NCBI GenBank assembly: GCA_038373885.1
Contig: JAWZYV010012263.1
Location: 682,001 to 746,000, forward strand
DNA: 64,000 nucleotides
DNA from: Cheiracanthium punctorium
Taxonomy: Eukaryota > Arthropoda > Arachnida > Araneae > Cheiracanthiidae
Direction of reading: 5' to 3'
Position 1 is the first letter of the stretch. Each line of letters begins with the position of its first letter. The notes under the pieces are model-generated. The model saw only the letters and a program-made list of their open reading frames with translations, ran no database searches and had not been told where the DNA came from. Positions 12,141 through 23,438 of this stretch are shown here, piece after piece. Both the position numbers and the translations under genes were made by a program.

Positions 12141-12237
12141 GACTGCATCAGAAGTAGTACATGCGAATCCCATTAGAAAACGAGCCAGCGACTGCTACAT
12201 GGGAGGACTTGTGTACCAGCCCTTGCACCATCCCCAA
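12141..12237 (+). other. Possible orphan exon, 97 bp
   Basis: A CAG acceptor (ATCTTAGTTACACCAG) precedes position 12141 and a GTGAGT donor follows 12237. One frame is open throughout the 97 bp and reads as a mixed, non-repetitive peptide containing ASDCYMGGLVYQPLHHPQ. Local GC is higher than in the flanks. I recognise no protein family and chance cannot be excluded, so this is a weak candidate. Confidence 0.15.
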
Positions 12238-12847
12238 GTGAGTCTTTACGCCGCCCCCCTCTTCTCGTTTCACAATTAACTTCGCCTCCCTAAGAGGCAC
12301 GGTAATTTAATTGCTGTCTTAAATATGCATTTTTAGATTTTCGCATTGATGACAGTTTGTTTCTTTTTGATAATTATGAAAGAGCGTTAATTAGCCGCTT
12401 CTTCAGTGATCTTTGGATTTCATTATATACGGGAGAGTGATTATTTTTAGTCAAGTTTATGGGCAAACAGGGAATTAAGTGTTTCTTGGAGAATTTGCAC
12501 GTCATTAACAATTTTAAGAATGTGTATTGATTAAAGTATTAATAATTTGAATAAATAATTAGGGAGATGTAAGTAATATTTATCATTGGTTGAAAAACAG
12601 CCACATTGCAGTTCATTGAAATATTTTTAACAAGTCCTTCAAGTATAAATTTATCACTAGGTGGCGGTAGCTAATTATCCTTGTTAAAATGAGATTTAAA
12701 GAAAAGGATCATTAGGGATAAAATAATAGCACCTCCATGAAGTATATCCCTATAATTTCTTACATCGGGAATAAATACAAGTGAATTTGAAATTTAATTA
12801 TGAAAGAATAACTGATTGTGGAATGTTAGTGATAAAATGTAGTAAAT

Positions 12848-12935
12848 GATTCTACTGATGAAATAAATTAACTGATTCTACTGATGAAATATAGTAACTG
12901 ATTCTACTGATGAAATATAGTAGCTGATTCTTCTT
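12848..12935. repeat. 26 bp minisatellite, about three units
   Basis: Three consecutive units of the type TGATTCTACTGATGAAATA plus a seven-base spacer, differing at a few positions. The third unit is followed by a truncated repeat. Confidence 0.85.
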
Positions 12936-12962
12936 ACATATGTGCTACTAATGTAATTTTAA

Positions 12963-13249
12963 CCCCTTGCGAACCAGGTTGACTTCAGCATTAAAGACTC
13001 ATAAAACCAGTAAAATCCTTCTGATTTAGATAGACAACTATCGCCATCTAATGCGTTAAAGAGAATACAGAAATCAACGTACGATATAGCTTACATCCCT
13101 AAACCACAATTAACACCCATAGTATAATAAGGAAGAAACAAATTCAGTCAATGGACTAAAATAGAATAACGACGAACGCAAGTACGTCATGATTTCGGGT
13201 CACGAAAATTTCACAACCCGAGCGCATGTACGTCATGGTGCGCAAGGGG
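12963..13249. mobile_element. piggyBac-type miniature element with TTAA flanks
   Basis: TTAA occurs at both borders (12959-12962 and 13250-13253). The ends CCCCTTGCGAACCA and TGGTGCGCAAGGGG are inverted repeats with one mismatch in 14. TTAA duplication with CCC...GGG ends is diagnostic of piggyBac elements. Internal GCAAGTACGTCATG and GCATGTACGTCATG motifs form subterminal repeats. There is no coding capacity in 287 bp. Confidence 0.82.
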
Positions 13250-13346
13250 TTAATGTAAGAACAGTAATGTAAGATTAAAAAAAACAAAACAAATTCATAT
13301 AATTTATTTATTCGTACACAATTCTACCATAATCTTTTGCCTTATA

Positions 13347-14755
13347 CACTGCTGGCCACCCAAATTGCAACACCAAGAAAAACAAGAGATATCACAACAA
13401 AATTTATTGTGTAGATAACATGTTGACCAAGTAACAAATGATTTAATTTACAGCATTCTATGAAGCGTGGTTCCTGCCAAAATCAGTACCCAGAGTAGCC
13501 GCCGTTGTTGGAGATCACAGCTGCCACACGCCTCGGCATTGGTTCAAAGAGACTTTGAATGTGTTCTTGGGGTACAGCAGACCAAGCAGCTTCCACACGT
13601 TGCCAAAGTTGATCTGGTGTGACAGCTGGGGATGAACTCTGGGTCAGTCGTTGAGCAACCATGGACCACATGTTTTCTATCGGCGAAAGATCCGGAGAGC
13701 GCGCCGGCCAGGGAAGCAATTCAATCTGGTGATTGACGAAGAACCCTTGGACAATGCGTGCCACGTGTGGCCGTGCATTATCCTGCTGAAATATGGCTGT
13801 TGGCAAGCCCTGAAGGTAAGAAAGGACAACTGGCTCCAACACCTCGGAGATGTAGCGCTGGCTGGTTAAAGTACCGGCAATGCGTACTAGAGGAGTGCGA
13901 GAGAGATATCCGATACCGCCCCATACCATAATACCCGGTGCAGGACCAGTGTGACGGTGCATAATGCAGCTGTTCAGCATCCTCTCTCCACGGTGTCTCC
14001 AGACTCGAATCCGACCGTCGTGGTGTTGCATACAGAAGCGTGACTCGTCAGTAAAGAGAATTTCATTCCATTCTGTCGTCCACATCCTTCTTTCATCGCA
14101 CCATTGGCGGCGGAGACGTCTGTGGTTCCGCGTCAGAGGTAGACAAAGCAACGGACGTCTTGCGGACAGACCATAATGCTGTAAACGACGTCGAATGGTA
14201 CGCGCAGACACTGGATGATGCGTTACAGACTGAATCTGCTGTGATATGGTTCGTGATGTGACTGAGCGGTCCGTCACTGCTATGCGTACAATCTGCCTGT
14301 CATCACGTGACGTGGTGCACTGAGGTCGATGCGGTCGATCACGTCTGTCCGTCGTACCCTCCTGCACCCAACGATCACATATCCGCATCACAGTTGTTTG
14401 GTTTCGTCCAATACGACGACCGATTTCCCTGAAAGATAACCCACAATCTCGGTATGCCACTATCCTTCCTCTGTCAAACTCGGATACTTGATCAAAAGAT
14501 GATCGTTGTTTCCTACGAGGCATAATTTATCGTTTTTTTTAAAAAAAAGCAAGAAAAACACAATTGCTGTACTTGAAACCGTCGAAATCTCCAAGCCTTA
14601 AATAGCGCTTTGAGGTGGCGCCACAGGTGCGCTTGATGTGCGTCTGCGCTGAAATTCTAATCATTTGCATATCTCACCTCAGCTAATGCATGTTGTAAAT
14701 TTCATATTATTTGCATGCTTCCTTCAGGGTGTTGCATTTACGATGGCCAGCAGTG
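13347..14755 (-). mobile_element. Complete Tc1-like DNA transposon
   Basis: The element starts CACTGCTGGCCA and ends TGGCCAGCAGTG, and the inverted similarity continues through GCAACACC with a few mismatches, giving about 28 bp terminal inverted repeats. TA dinucleotides at 13345-13346 and 14756-14757 are the target duplication. At 1409 bp, with one intact transposase gene on the minus strand, it has the standard Tc1 layout. The leader on the gene's 5' side (14524-14755) and the trailer (13347-13482) hold no other open frame. Confidence 0.93.
13483..14523 (-). CDS. Tc1-family transposase, full length, DD34E
   Basis: This 346-residue protein is the transposase of a Tc1 element; such enzymes act in the nucleus, bind the element's terminal inverted repeats and cut and paste it into TA dinucleotides. 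Residues about 10-60 look like the first helix-turn-helix DNA-binding domain (FREIGRRIGRNQTTVMRI), followed by a second helix-turn-helix around 85-118 and an arginine-rich linker. The catalytic domain shows the triad D159 (LFTDESRF), D248 (FQQDNARPH) and E283 (SPDLSPIENMW). D248 and E283 are separated by 34 residues, which is the Tc1 signature. The length is normal for Tc1 and there is no internal stop or frameshift. The ATG lies just after the A-rich 5' leader and precedes the basic N-terminus expected of the family. The gene is centred in an element with matching termini and TA flanks and is clearly more GC-rich than its surroundings. It is probably recent and may be functional, but activity is inference. 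Confidence 0.95.
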   Translation of the reverse strand: MPRRKQRSSFDQVSEFDRGRIVAYRDCGLSFREIGRRIGRNQTTVMRICDRWVQEGTTDRRDRPHRPQCTTSRDDRQIVRIAVTDRSVTSRTISQQIQSVTHHPVSARTIRRRLQHYGLSARRPLLCLPLTRNHRRLRRQWCDERRMWTTEWNEILFTDESRFCMQHHDGRIRVWRHRGERMLNSCIMHRHTGPAPGIMVWGGIGYLSRTPLVRIAGTLTSQRYISEVLEPVVLSYLQGLPTAIFQQDNARPHVARIVQGFFVNHQIELLPWPARSPDLSPIENMWSMVAQRLTQSSSPAVTPDQLWQRVEAAWSAVPQEHIQSLFEPMPRRVAAVISNNGGYSGY

Positions 14756-14757
14756 TA

Positions 14758-16395
14758 TTAATAACATTTTAAATCTTTCGGTTGAATATGATTCACCATT
14801 TTTAGTTTACATAGTGTGGGTATGAAAACCTGTTAATGTATGGATTTGATTGTTTGCTAGCGCATGCGTACATGAGTCTTGCTAGCAACGATTTATTTTA
14901 CTGTCAAACCAAAGCGAGTAAGGTAGTAATATCTGACGAGAGAGACGTGATAAAAATGTGCAGTTTTCAATAGCAATTAATTAAAATAGAAAGAAAATTT
15001 CTAGTCATATATAAAAGTACAGCCTTATATAAGTTAGCACCTTTTTCGATCAAAATTACATTTCGTAATTTAATATCTAGTGGAAAAGTAGATGCAACTC
15101 TACGAGTTACTAATAAATTCATATGTTTGTAAAATATTTCACAGGCGAAATAATATAAATTTTGAACGTTATGCCTTGATGTAAAGCCAGGTGCGAAAAT
15201 ACTCTATGTAATCCATATTTTCTTTAATTATGAAGCAATAGGTTATTTTCCACAAAAGTCAAGCTTATGAAAACAATAAAAATCTGAGGAAAAATATAAA
15301 AAATATTTATTTATTTTTATTCTTTCGTATGGAAAATTGAAATCTGAAAAATCCGGTGGAACTAAAGTCCAGTTTCCTGGAAAATAAGACATTGGCATCA
15401 TAAATTATCATACAGCAGAAAAATATGACAAAATAAAATGTTTTCTGCTATATAATAATTTATTTTTTAAACATAACATTTAAATTCTATGGTGTGACTG
15501 CTTTAACTGCTTTCTTAGCTTTCTTGCTTTTATGAAGACTAAAAAGGGAATCGATCAATCATCAATATTCTACTCTTATATAAATTTCAAGAAATATATT
15601 TTCTTTCGGATAATAAATAATTGTTTTGATAAATTAGACTTGGTGTTTTCATTCTCTTTTTTTTTCCTCCAAGAACAAAATGGCGTACTATAGCACTATT
15701 GTAAAACAGATTGATTATTCTAGGAGCTACTGAAAAAAAAAAAAATGAATATTCGTTAAAGTGCTGTGAACAAACCTCCAGAATATTTCTTTATCGATTG
15801 TAAAATTTTACCCCGTCCATATAATTTAACTTGGTGTGTAATATTTCACAAAAGGAGTTGCACATTTCATTAAGAATAATGTATTTCCCAAGTTCACGAA
15901 CTGAAATATGTAGGCATATAATTATTTGAACAATCGTAATGAAAATGTTTTTTTTTCCTTTAGATAATTATGATGAGAAATTAATTGGCACTTTCTTAGG
16001 GTTTCCGTTTGAACCGAGATAAATGATTATTTTTCGGCTAATCTTCCTGATCAAACAAAACCGACGTCACATACATTGATAAAATATTAATAAGCTACGT
16101 TGAACCCAGATAAAGATGAGTCATGATTCTGAAATGAAATTTGGAAATGCTGTTGTATTTATTCTCGGATTTTAATACTTTTACGGATGTACTCCACGGA
16201 GGTGCTATTATTTCATCCTTAATGCTTTTCTTAATTAACAAAGGACTGTAACAGGTAAATATTTACACACACGTGGTTTCAACCTGTGTTAATGGAATAT
16301 TAAGTATTTTCCATGATAAATTAATGCTCTAAACCCAGGCGGTTAATGTCTCAAACTTGTGCATTAAAAAAAAAAGCAATTCTTGTAGAATAATG
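14758..16395. other. No gene seen
   Basis: Very AT-rich with homopolymer stretches; no frames above 60 codons and no recognised termini. Confidence 0.55.
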
Positions 16396-16570
16396 AAGGT
16401 CCAGGGTTTGGCCTACCGCTCGGCTGTCAGTCTAACTCTCTGGAGTTTTAGGTGGTTTTCTCCAGGTGTTACCTAAATTGGATTAAAAACTCTTTAAAAA
16501 GTCTTCCGCTCAAAGCGCCCACCTTAGCAGATACCCCTCCTGTAGGATTGCTGTAACGCATGCTTGTGGA
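16396..16570 (+). mobile_element. SINE family A fragment
   Basis: It contains GGTCCAGGGTTTGGCC, GTCTAACTCTCTGGAG, GGTTTTCTCCAGGTG and AAAAAGTCTTCCG, matching the SINE body seen at 5570-5730. The tRNA-like head upstream of box B is missing. Confidence 0.7.
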
Positions 16571-16649
16571 ATAATGTGAATTTGGACTGTCCAAAAATAA
16601 ATTGACGATAGATTATAGAAATAAGCTTATATCTGCAAAGTAATAATAA

Positions 16650-17070
16650 AAATTGAAGGTGCTACTTTGTATAAAAGCAAAGAATAAAATTTTTAAGTAG
16701 GTTAAAAGTCAAGTTTCAATGAATTATTTATAAAGTATAGTACAGTACGCAATCATCAGGCATAACTTCTGTCTGCGTCATAATTAAACTTATTCTGTGT
16801 ATGCAAAGATAAAATTTTTAAGTAGGTTAAAAGTCAAGTTCAATAAGTATTTATAAAGTAGTAGTACTAGTACGCAATCATCATTGTTGGGAGGCAGTAC
16901 TAATACAATGAAGGTGCTACTTTAAAATTAAGGTTACTTGTATAGCAGAATAAAATTTTTAAGTATGTTAAAGTCAATTTCAATGAATTATAAAGTTATA
17001 CAGTACGCAATATCAGTAGCTAATCAATAGTATATATTTTCTTTGTATCGTAATTAAAATTATTCTGTGT
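16650..17070. repeat. Degenerate tandem repeat block, three units
   Basis: The phrase AATAAAATTTTTAAGTA followed by GTTAAAAGTCAA, an AATGAATT-type stretch and GTACGCAATCATCA recurs at about 16680, 16806 and 16946. GAAGGTGCTACTTT also occurs twice (16654 and 16910). The units differ by many small indels, indicating an old expansion. Confidence 0.75.
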
Positions 17071-17243
17071 ATGCTTACTAAAATTATATAATTTCGTATA
17101 TAATGTACCCAAAGTATTTACAGCCAAATAATTACCCCTAGAGCGGAAGACTTTTTAGTGACACAATTTCTTACAGCATAAGGTAATTATTTTTAATTTT
17201 TTTATAGTTATAGTTTATTAGTTTTATAGAGATATATAGTTTA

Positions 17244-17846
17244 TGTATATTCTTCACTCCCTTATCATACACCCCTATACATATATGTGAGTTGCAGAAG
17301 TCGTAACCCCCCATGAAAAATTTCTGGCTACGCCACTGATTCACGTACATATAACTTACTCATAGCTGCCAACTACTACGGAATATAACTAACCAATTTT
17401 TCTACATGATTTTTCGGCTTAAAATATAGCAAAATTTTTGTGCTGCGCGCGCGCGAGCTTATAACTATTTTGAAAAAAATAATTAAAAAATATACTGTTT
17501 ACAAAAAGTGGTTAATTATATTCCGTAGTAGTTGGCAGCTGTGACTTACTATATATAATTGTAAATTATTGAAGGCGCTCGAGCTCTATGGGTCCATAGA
17601 ATTCTACACCTATGTAAAGTAAGTATTCAAGTTAGTATCTTCCTACCATGTTATAAGTTAAAAACAGAAGCAAAGTAATAAATCCAAAGGAGGGGGGGGG
17701 GACATTTTCGATGACATAATGCATTTTAGACACATCTGAACTTTTCTTCATTTCATACTTTACATTGCATAATCTGATTTCAATTAACCAGAGCCTGGCG
17801 AGGGCAGCTTATAGTAACATTGTGTGTTACGTGGCGTCACAATGAA
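17244..17846 (+). repeat. Composite dispersed repeat, copy 1
   Basis: This 0.6 kb block is homologous to 60643-61240. It starts part-way through a CAGTGGCG-type hAT miniature (right half, ending TACGCCACTG at 17338 and followed by ATTCACGT). It then contains a nested inverted-repeat element (17361-17543), a CTCGAGCTCTATGGGTCC segment ending ACACCTATG, and a conserved CTGGCGAGGGCAGCTTATAG block. No coding sequence is present. Confidence 0.8.
17361..17543. mobile_element. 183 bp inverted-repeat element nested in composite repeat
   Basis: Left end CATAGCTGCCAACTACTA and right end TAGTAGTTGGCAGCTGTG are inverted over about 27 bp. ACTTACT flanks both sides (17354-17360 and 17544-17550), suggesting a 7 bp duplication. 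The same element sits at 60752-60929 in the sister repeat. Confidence 0.75.
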
Positions 17847-18301
17847 TTTTATTTTTAAACTATAGTTTATCTAGTTTATTCATACTTTCTCAAACAGTCA
17901 AAATGACATTTTGCTGAGTAAATATTCATCAGACGATAAATTAAAATACCGGCAAAAGTTTTATAAAGATATTGCACACTGCACATGATAAAATTTAATG
18001 AAGAAAGTGAAATAACAAGCACAGTGATAGTATTGGTTTGGTAAAAAAGTAATTGAGTTTTTTTACGTGAAATTCAAACAAATAAGTTTTCAAATAAGTA
18101 TTCAATCACGAAACCAATTTTCAAGTTCGACTATAGCTGAATAACATTAATGCTTGTAGTCAGAAGAGCAGAGAACGGCTTCTCACTTCTGTCAACATTT
18201 AACCTGTCTAAGAGAACCTTCAAATACTCAATAGCAATTTCAAAATTAGAAAGATTTTCAAAATCATAAGCAGTAACTTTGCATTTTTTAAAAATCATGT
18301 A

Positions 18302-19616
18302 TAGGGTAGGTGGGGGCAAAGGTCCGCAATTTTGAATTATAATTCATTTCTTAAAAAATGTAGCAAGTTATGAACCTAAACTTTTTATTGGAATGTAGTT
18401 TAGACCTTTACCTGTCATCTTAAATGATCACTTTTATCTAAAATATAATACATAAAAACAGGGAGTGACTTTCACAGATTTTGGTATTTTTGGATCTTTG
18501 CCCCATCTAATGGGGGAGAGGTCCGCCTTTGTGGACATGACACAAAACTCAGAATAAAACCCACTAGCAAAGTTGTCTTTGCCGCAAAATTAATATTTGT
18601 CATATTGTGAGATTGACTGCTATCAGCACCATCAATACTGATGGAGTATAATTAAATTTTCCATTTTTTTAAAAATTTTGCTATGAACTGCACGGACAAT
18701 TTTGATTCAGTATGATAACAATCTCTAAAGTATGTATTGTAAAATTAGTTTAGCAAAAACGGATGAACAAAAAGAAAAAAAATCATCACTGTCAGTTAAA
18801 TCGAATTATAGAAACTTACAAAGTAGGCGAAAGACAGTTGGCTGTTACAGAACTGAATGGTACTCAAATCTTTAAGGGCCGTAGGAAAACTTATCACTTT
18901 GCTAAAACGAACTGATTTGAACGTAAATGTTGCGATCACAAAAGGAATGAGTGGCAAATAAATAAATAAATAAAGTGGCAAATAAATAAATAAAATAAAA
19001 TAAATTAAGATACATGCCTGGCGGTTGAAACTTTTACACGCCCCAGGCACGTCGGGGAGGGCTTATCCGGCCCTGGTAGACATCATCATTAGAAAGCCCC
19101 AAAATTACTACAATAGGATGGTTATTGGAAGCTCGGGACTTGACACAACATGCTAATAACAAACAAATGAAACTATGACAACCCCAAAGCATTAGGGGCA
19201 AGATTCGCATTCAGATCTTTACCCCATCGTACATGCAGATTATTCTGCCCCTTTTGATATGAAAATTGCTTTCCTGCGGTTTTGGTCAAAAGTCGTATCA
19301 CTTGAAACATAAAGTAATGAGATCATTCTTAAGGTAGCTTCACACACAAAAACCCCTTAAAACACATAAAGCTGTAACATTGCGAGTAAAAAGTAAGTTC
19401 CAAAATTTTAAAAAACTTAATCAATATACTCATGAAAGAAATTTACCTCATAGTATGAAAACTGACAATCGCACATCCGTTATTCTTCTTTTCCAAAACC
19501 AGTGCCATCTATGGAACTTGTGAAAAAAATCAGTATGGCTAATTTAGATTTCTAAATAATAAAAAAAAACGCATCCAGATTTTTGCTTGTGCGGACCTTT
19601 ACCCCCGATTACCCTA
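18302..19616. mobile_element. 1.3 kb terminal-inverted-repeat element, no transposase seen
   Basis: The left end TAGGGTAGGTGGGGGCAAAG is inverted at the right end, CTTTACCCCCGATTACCCTA, and the match continues through GGTCCGCA. Internal motifs repeat the theme: GGGGGAGAGGTCCGCC near 18515 and TCTTTACCCCATCG near 19215. The target duplication is unclear; TAT or TA could fit. Frames inside are short and AT-rich, so this is a deleted or decayed copy. The ends resemble Tc1/mariner or pogo-like termini only loosely. Confidence 0.65.
18956..19010. repeat. (AAAT)n simple repeat
   Basis: Repeated AAATA units, duplicated around a GTGGC interruption. Confidence 0.9.
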
Positions 19617-21944
19617 TGGAGCAGTGATAAATATTACGGAACATAGAATTTATGGAGTTACTGGTCCTTGGACCACTGACTAAATGTTCTAATTTTTACC
19701 CTTGATAATCTCAGTATAAAAAAATTTAAGACTAGAAACAGTATTTTCATGGAAATATTATTTATTTCTTTTAACTATCGCGAGTGAAATGAAAGAGAGG
19801 TGAAAAGTGCGGAACCTACCTCCATATATCGGTTTTCAATTTGTAGAAATCTCTTTAAAATCGGGCAAAGAAGAATTCGCAATATCTCCGGAAATTATCG
19901 TAGAAAATTGGTAAACATTTATATTTAGAGTAATTCGAAGGTTTTCTTTCGTTTAATAAAGTCAAAATAGAACGTAGCCACTGAGAAAAATGAAGTTTAT
20001 GCAGAATTAAATATGAAGACGGCCTTTTACGCAAATTAAATTACCATAAATTAAGATATACGTTATTTGCAAACGAATGATACATATAACTTTGCTGTGC
20101 GACGAACTACGGCCAAATAAAAAGCAAGTGGGTGGCTTTTTTTTTTCTCAGCCGTGCATTCCAAGGCATTAGAAGTGTACGAGATGAGAGGTTTTAATAA
20201 AAATAAACGAGACACATAAATACAAAAAAAAAAATGATTTATTCTATAAACATTTTATTAAAACAAAGCGCTACTTTCACGTAATCAAATAAAAAGACGG
20301 TTTCCCATTGTCACAGCCTATTCCTAGTAAACAGCTATGATCTGAAAATCTGGTTCTATTATTTTATTCATATTCTTGGTCTCGATAGGCATATGTCAAT
20401 CGGAGAATATTGGAGTCCATCTACAGTCACGTGGTACAAATTGATGTATTAAACCTTGCGTCACTGACCAAAAAATAAATAAATAAATAAATGAAAAAAA
20501 AGAAGTATAATATGTCTCAAATATTAATTTTACTTTCTATTTCTTTATTTTGTTCTTAAAATGTCAACATTGCTTAATGCAATTTCTTTCAATTTTTTTC
20601 AATAGTTCTCTCTTAAATTCATTATTTTTCCTTTATAAAAACAGTTATTTTCAAATCATCTTGGCAGCGAGAAGCTATTTTTATTTAGTAAATAAAAATT
20701 ATAACCTTATAATTTGTATCAATTATTTCCACACTTGGGTAACTCTAATCCCTAACAATAGCAACAATGTATAGTTTCAACTGCTCCGAAAAAAGTTGTA
20801 TGTGTAAGTATTAGGAGTAATCAAGTGTTCACAATTCCCCCAATTTTTTGTAATTTTGTGATTTTGTTTGAGCAATTATGAACACCTCCTTAAATTATAA
20901 GCAAGTAATCCTGTGGAAACCACATTTTTACTAGGTGTTTTCATAAGTTGAAACTAAACAAGATATTTGTTTTTTTTACATAATTTTTAGTTTTCTCATT
21001 ACACCTTTATTTGTACTTGAAGAATGACTATTTCTCCATCTATATGTATATTTTGTCTTTATGTATTGTCATTTCATCCAATAATAGATAGGTATGAAAA
21101 CTTGTAAGGGCGCTGGCCTACTCTGATTGTACCGCCAGGTTCCCTGTTGGGCGTATCCGGCCTTGCTTTTAAGGATCGATAAAGCAAATGGGGCGATGCA
21201 ATGTTTCTGAGATGTATATCTGAGTTTTTGTTTTGTTGAGGGTAATGAATTCATATTCTTTTTACACCCTTCACAAAAATATAGTTCTTGTTAATTTATT
21301 ATTATATGTCAAGTATTTGTATGCTAAAAGTATAAATATTAATTGTTTTGTCACTGTTTTAAATCTAAAACACATGGATGTAAATTCATAATAAGAATAG
21401 GCCGATAGACATTTACACTGAATTATATAATTGGCCTTAGTAATATCCAGTTGTTTAGTTATTTCAGTTAGTATATTATGTACGTTACGCTCGCACACCC
21501 TCTAAAATGTATAAATTTTAGTCAAATTCCTAATGTATGTCTTGCATTAATTTTTCTAAAACCATGCAGTTCTCAATAAATTTAAGGGAATTCGTAATTA
21601 AAGGTGCAACTTTTCGCTCTTCCGTTTACTGTTCTTCTTAAACTGATTTGAAAAGGTGTACTATGTAATAAAATTAAAAGTTTTATAAAAAAGTTTTTTA
21701 ATGGTAAAATTATTCAAGATCACGCTAAGTGATGCATTTTCGAATCACCTTGTGGTATTAATAGTTACCGTGGTACAATGCATACGCGTGGAGAGGAGGA
21801 GAGTCTGAGCCCCCGAGTAATTTACCAGCCAACAAAAATATTCCATTTCAATCGATTCATTAAAGCATAAAGAAAAAAGCATTCTTTTTATTTATAAAAG
21901 TTTTATCCTTCCGATTTATTATCATTATTTGCGATTTATTCTGG
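19617..21944. other. No gene seen
   Basis: AT-rich with an AAAT run near 20468-20492. Short frames are compositionally biased (Phe, Asn, Tyr, Ile) and not convincing. Confidence 0.5.
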
Positions 21945-22015
21945 TACCATGTAACGTGAGTATTATAAGCGGCCCTCGCCAGGTGCCGAATGACTAAAAT
22001 CAGATACTTGGATAT
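21945..22015 (-). repeat. Fragment of the CTGGCGAGGGC dispersed repeat
   Basis: On the minus strand this reads CTGATTTTAGTCATTCGG, then CCTGGCGAGGGCCGCTTAT and a TTACATGGTACCAGAATAAA stretch. It is related to 17745-17835, 24195-24330 and 61130-61240. Together with the plus-strand copy at 24195 it flanks the Penelope-like relic in inverted orientation. Confidence 0.65.
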
Positions 22016-22139
22016 AAAATTCTCGGCTCTAGAGTTTTCTAAATTTTAATTGGATATTTGTTCGAGTTAATATCCCCTACCATGTTAGTGTACTTTCTTA
22101 ATCTGTAATGAAGCAGAGATATCTAAACGCGATTTTGTT

Positions 22140-23438
22140 TTGAAATCAAGTTATATATACAGCCTACCTCCACAGGCTTTCTGTGAGAGGAAATCTAAAA
22201 TGTTTGAATTTTCTAAGTCAGAATTTTTATATTCATATACTAATAATAAAATTGAAGAACATGTTAAATTTATTAAAAAGTTTTTGGAGATTATAAATGA
22301 ATATAAATGTAAGTTTGTATTTTGTCCTGTTCACAAGGCTTCCAATAATTTTGCTATTGTTTGTAAGGTTTTCTACTTTGATGAGGTAAATTGTGATGGT
22401 GATGTAAACAAGAAAATCAATAACAATCTTTCTATGATTTAAAAGAAAAATCTTCTGCCTTTTCAAAATAAATAAATGAATATCAATAAACATAATAAGC
22501 TTGCTATTTTATAAGCTATACCCAAATTTCAGAAAAATCCTATTAAATTTAGATTTATCTGTAAAAAAATTCTGAGGGCTATGCCGTTAAAATTATTCTT
22601 CAAAATATGTTACTTAAAATATATAATTTCTTACAAATTAAATGTGCCTTAAATTCTGGTTTTTGGTCAATAAAAAATAGTTATTCAATTACGCACTTGT
22701 TACACAACATGAAAATTTTTAAATTACAGGTATTTGAGAATTTATTCACCAACATTCCAATGAATGATTTATACAATACATTATTAAATTTTTTTGAAAA
22801 TTTGGTACTGAGCAGGAACTGAATTTAAATAAGGAATATTTTGTTTCTATTGCTAATTTCTGTCTTAATAATAATTATGCACTGTTTAATTCTGCCATTT
22901 ACAGGCAAACAAAGAGGAGTGGTATGGGGACAAATTACTCCAGAACTGCTGCCAATCTTTATCTATTTTCTTATGAGTATAATTTTACGTGCACTGATTC
23001 TTTAAATTTTGCGGTTTTTCGTTATACAGATGACATACTTGTAGTAAATTTATTTTAATCAAATTAAACATTTAATGTACCCAAATTGCCTCAACCTTAA
23101 GCCTGCCAGCTTGTATTCTGAAACTGCCATGTTTCTGGACTTGAAACTGATATAGTTTGATGACATTTTACAGATTAATATTCATGATAAAAGAAAAGAT
23201 TTCAAATTTGAGGCTGTTTCATTGCCACATTGGTCTTCTATTACACACAAAACGTTTTTGTTGATATTATGATTATGGTCAATTAATCAGATATATTTGG
23301 TTATGCAGCAATAGTTATTTTCTAAACTACAACCTCTACCTACTTGCTGCCATTTTATTTTATACAAATAATTTCCCTCTAAACGTCATCAATTTTTATT
23401 TTAAACGTCTAAATAACAGTTTAAATCCTTGGATCTAG
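22140..23438 (+). pseudogene. Penelope-like element reverse transcriptase, broken
   Basis: Translating all three plus frames recovers pieces of a Penelope-like retroelement protein in order. At 22140-22442 comes an N-terminal piece with FVFCPVHKASNN and VCKVFYFD. At 22520-22570 follows PKFQKNPIKFRFICK in another frame. At 22620-22820 there is FWSIKNSYSITHLLHNMK and an ENLFTNIP block that corresponds to reverse transcriptase motif A. At 22905-23055 come SGMGTNYSRTAANLYLFSYE and the YTDD catalytic box. At 23080-23150 there is YPNCLNLKP with FLDL, then HDKRKDFKFE and PHWSS, and finally YGQLIRYIWLCSNSYFLNYN up to a stop near 23438. At least four frameshifts or stops separate the pieces, so the gene is dead. 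Such proteins copy element RNA at target sites. I could not confirm a GIY-YIG endonuclease downstream. Confidence 0.82.

Noticed and set aside
13651..14176. Plus-strand frames of 70-72 codons opposite the Tc1 transposase
   Set aside because: They are antisense shadows of the GC-rich transposase gene.
22233..22493. 86-codon minus frame across the Penelope-like region
   Set aside because: It is antisense to the recognisable retroelement peptide and has no family resemblance.
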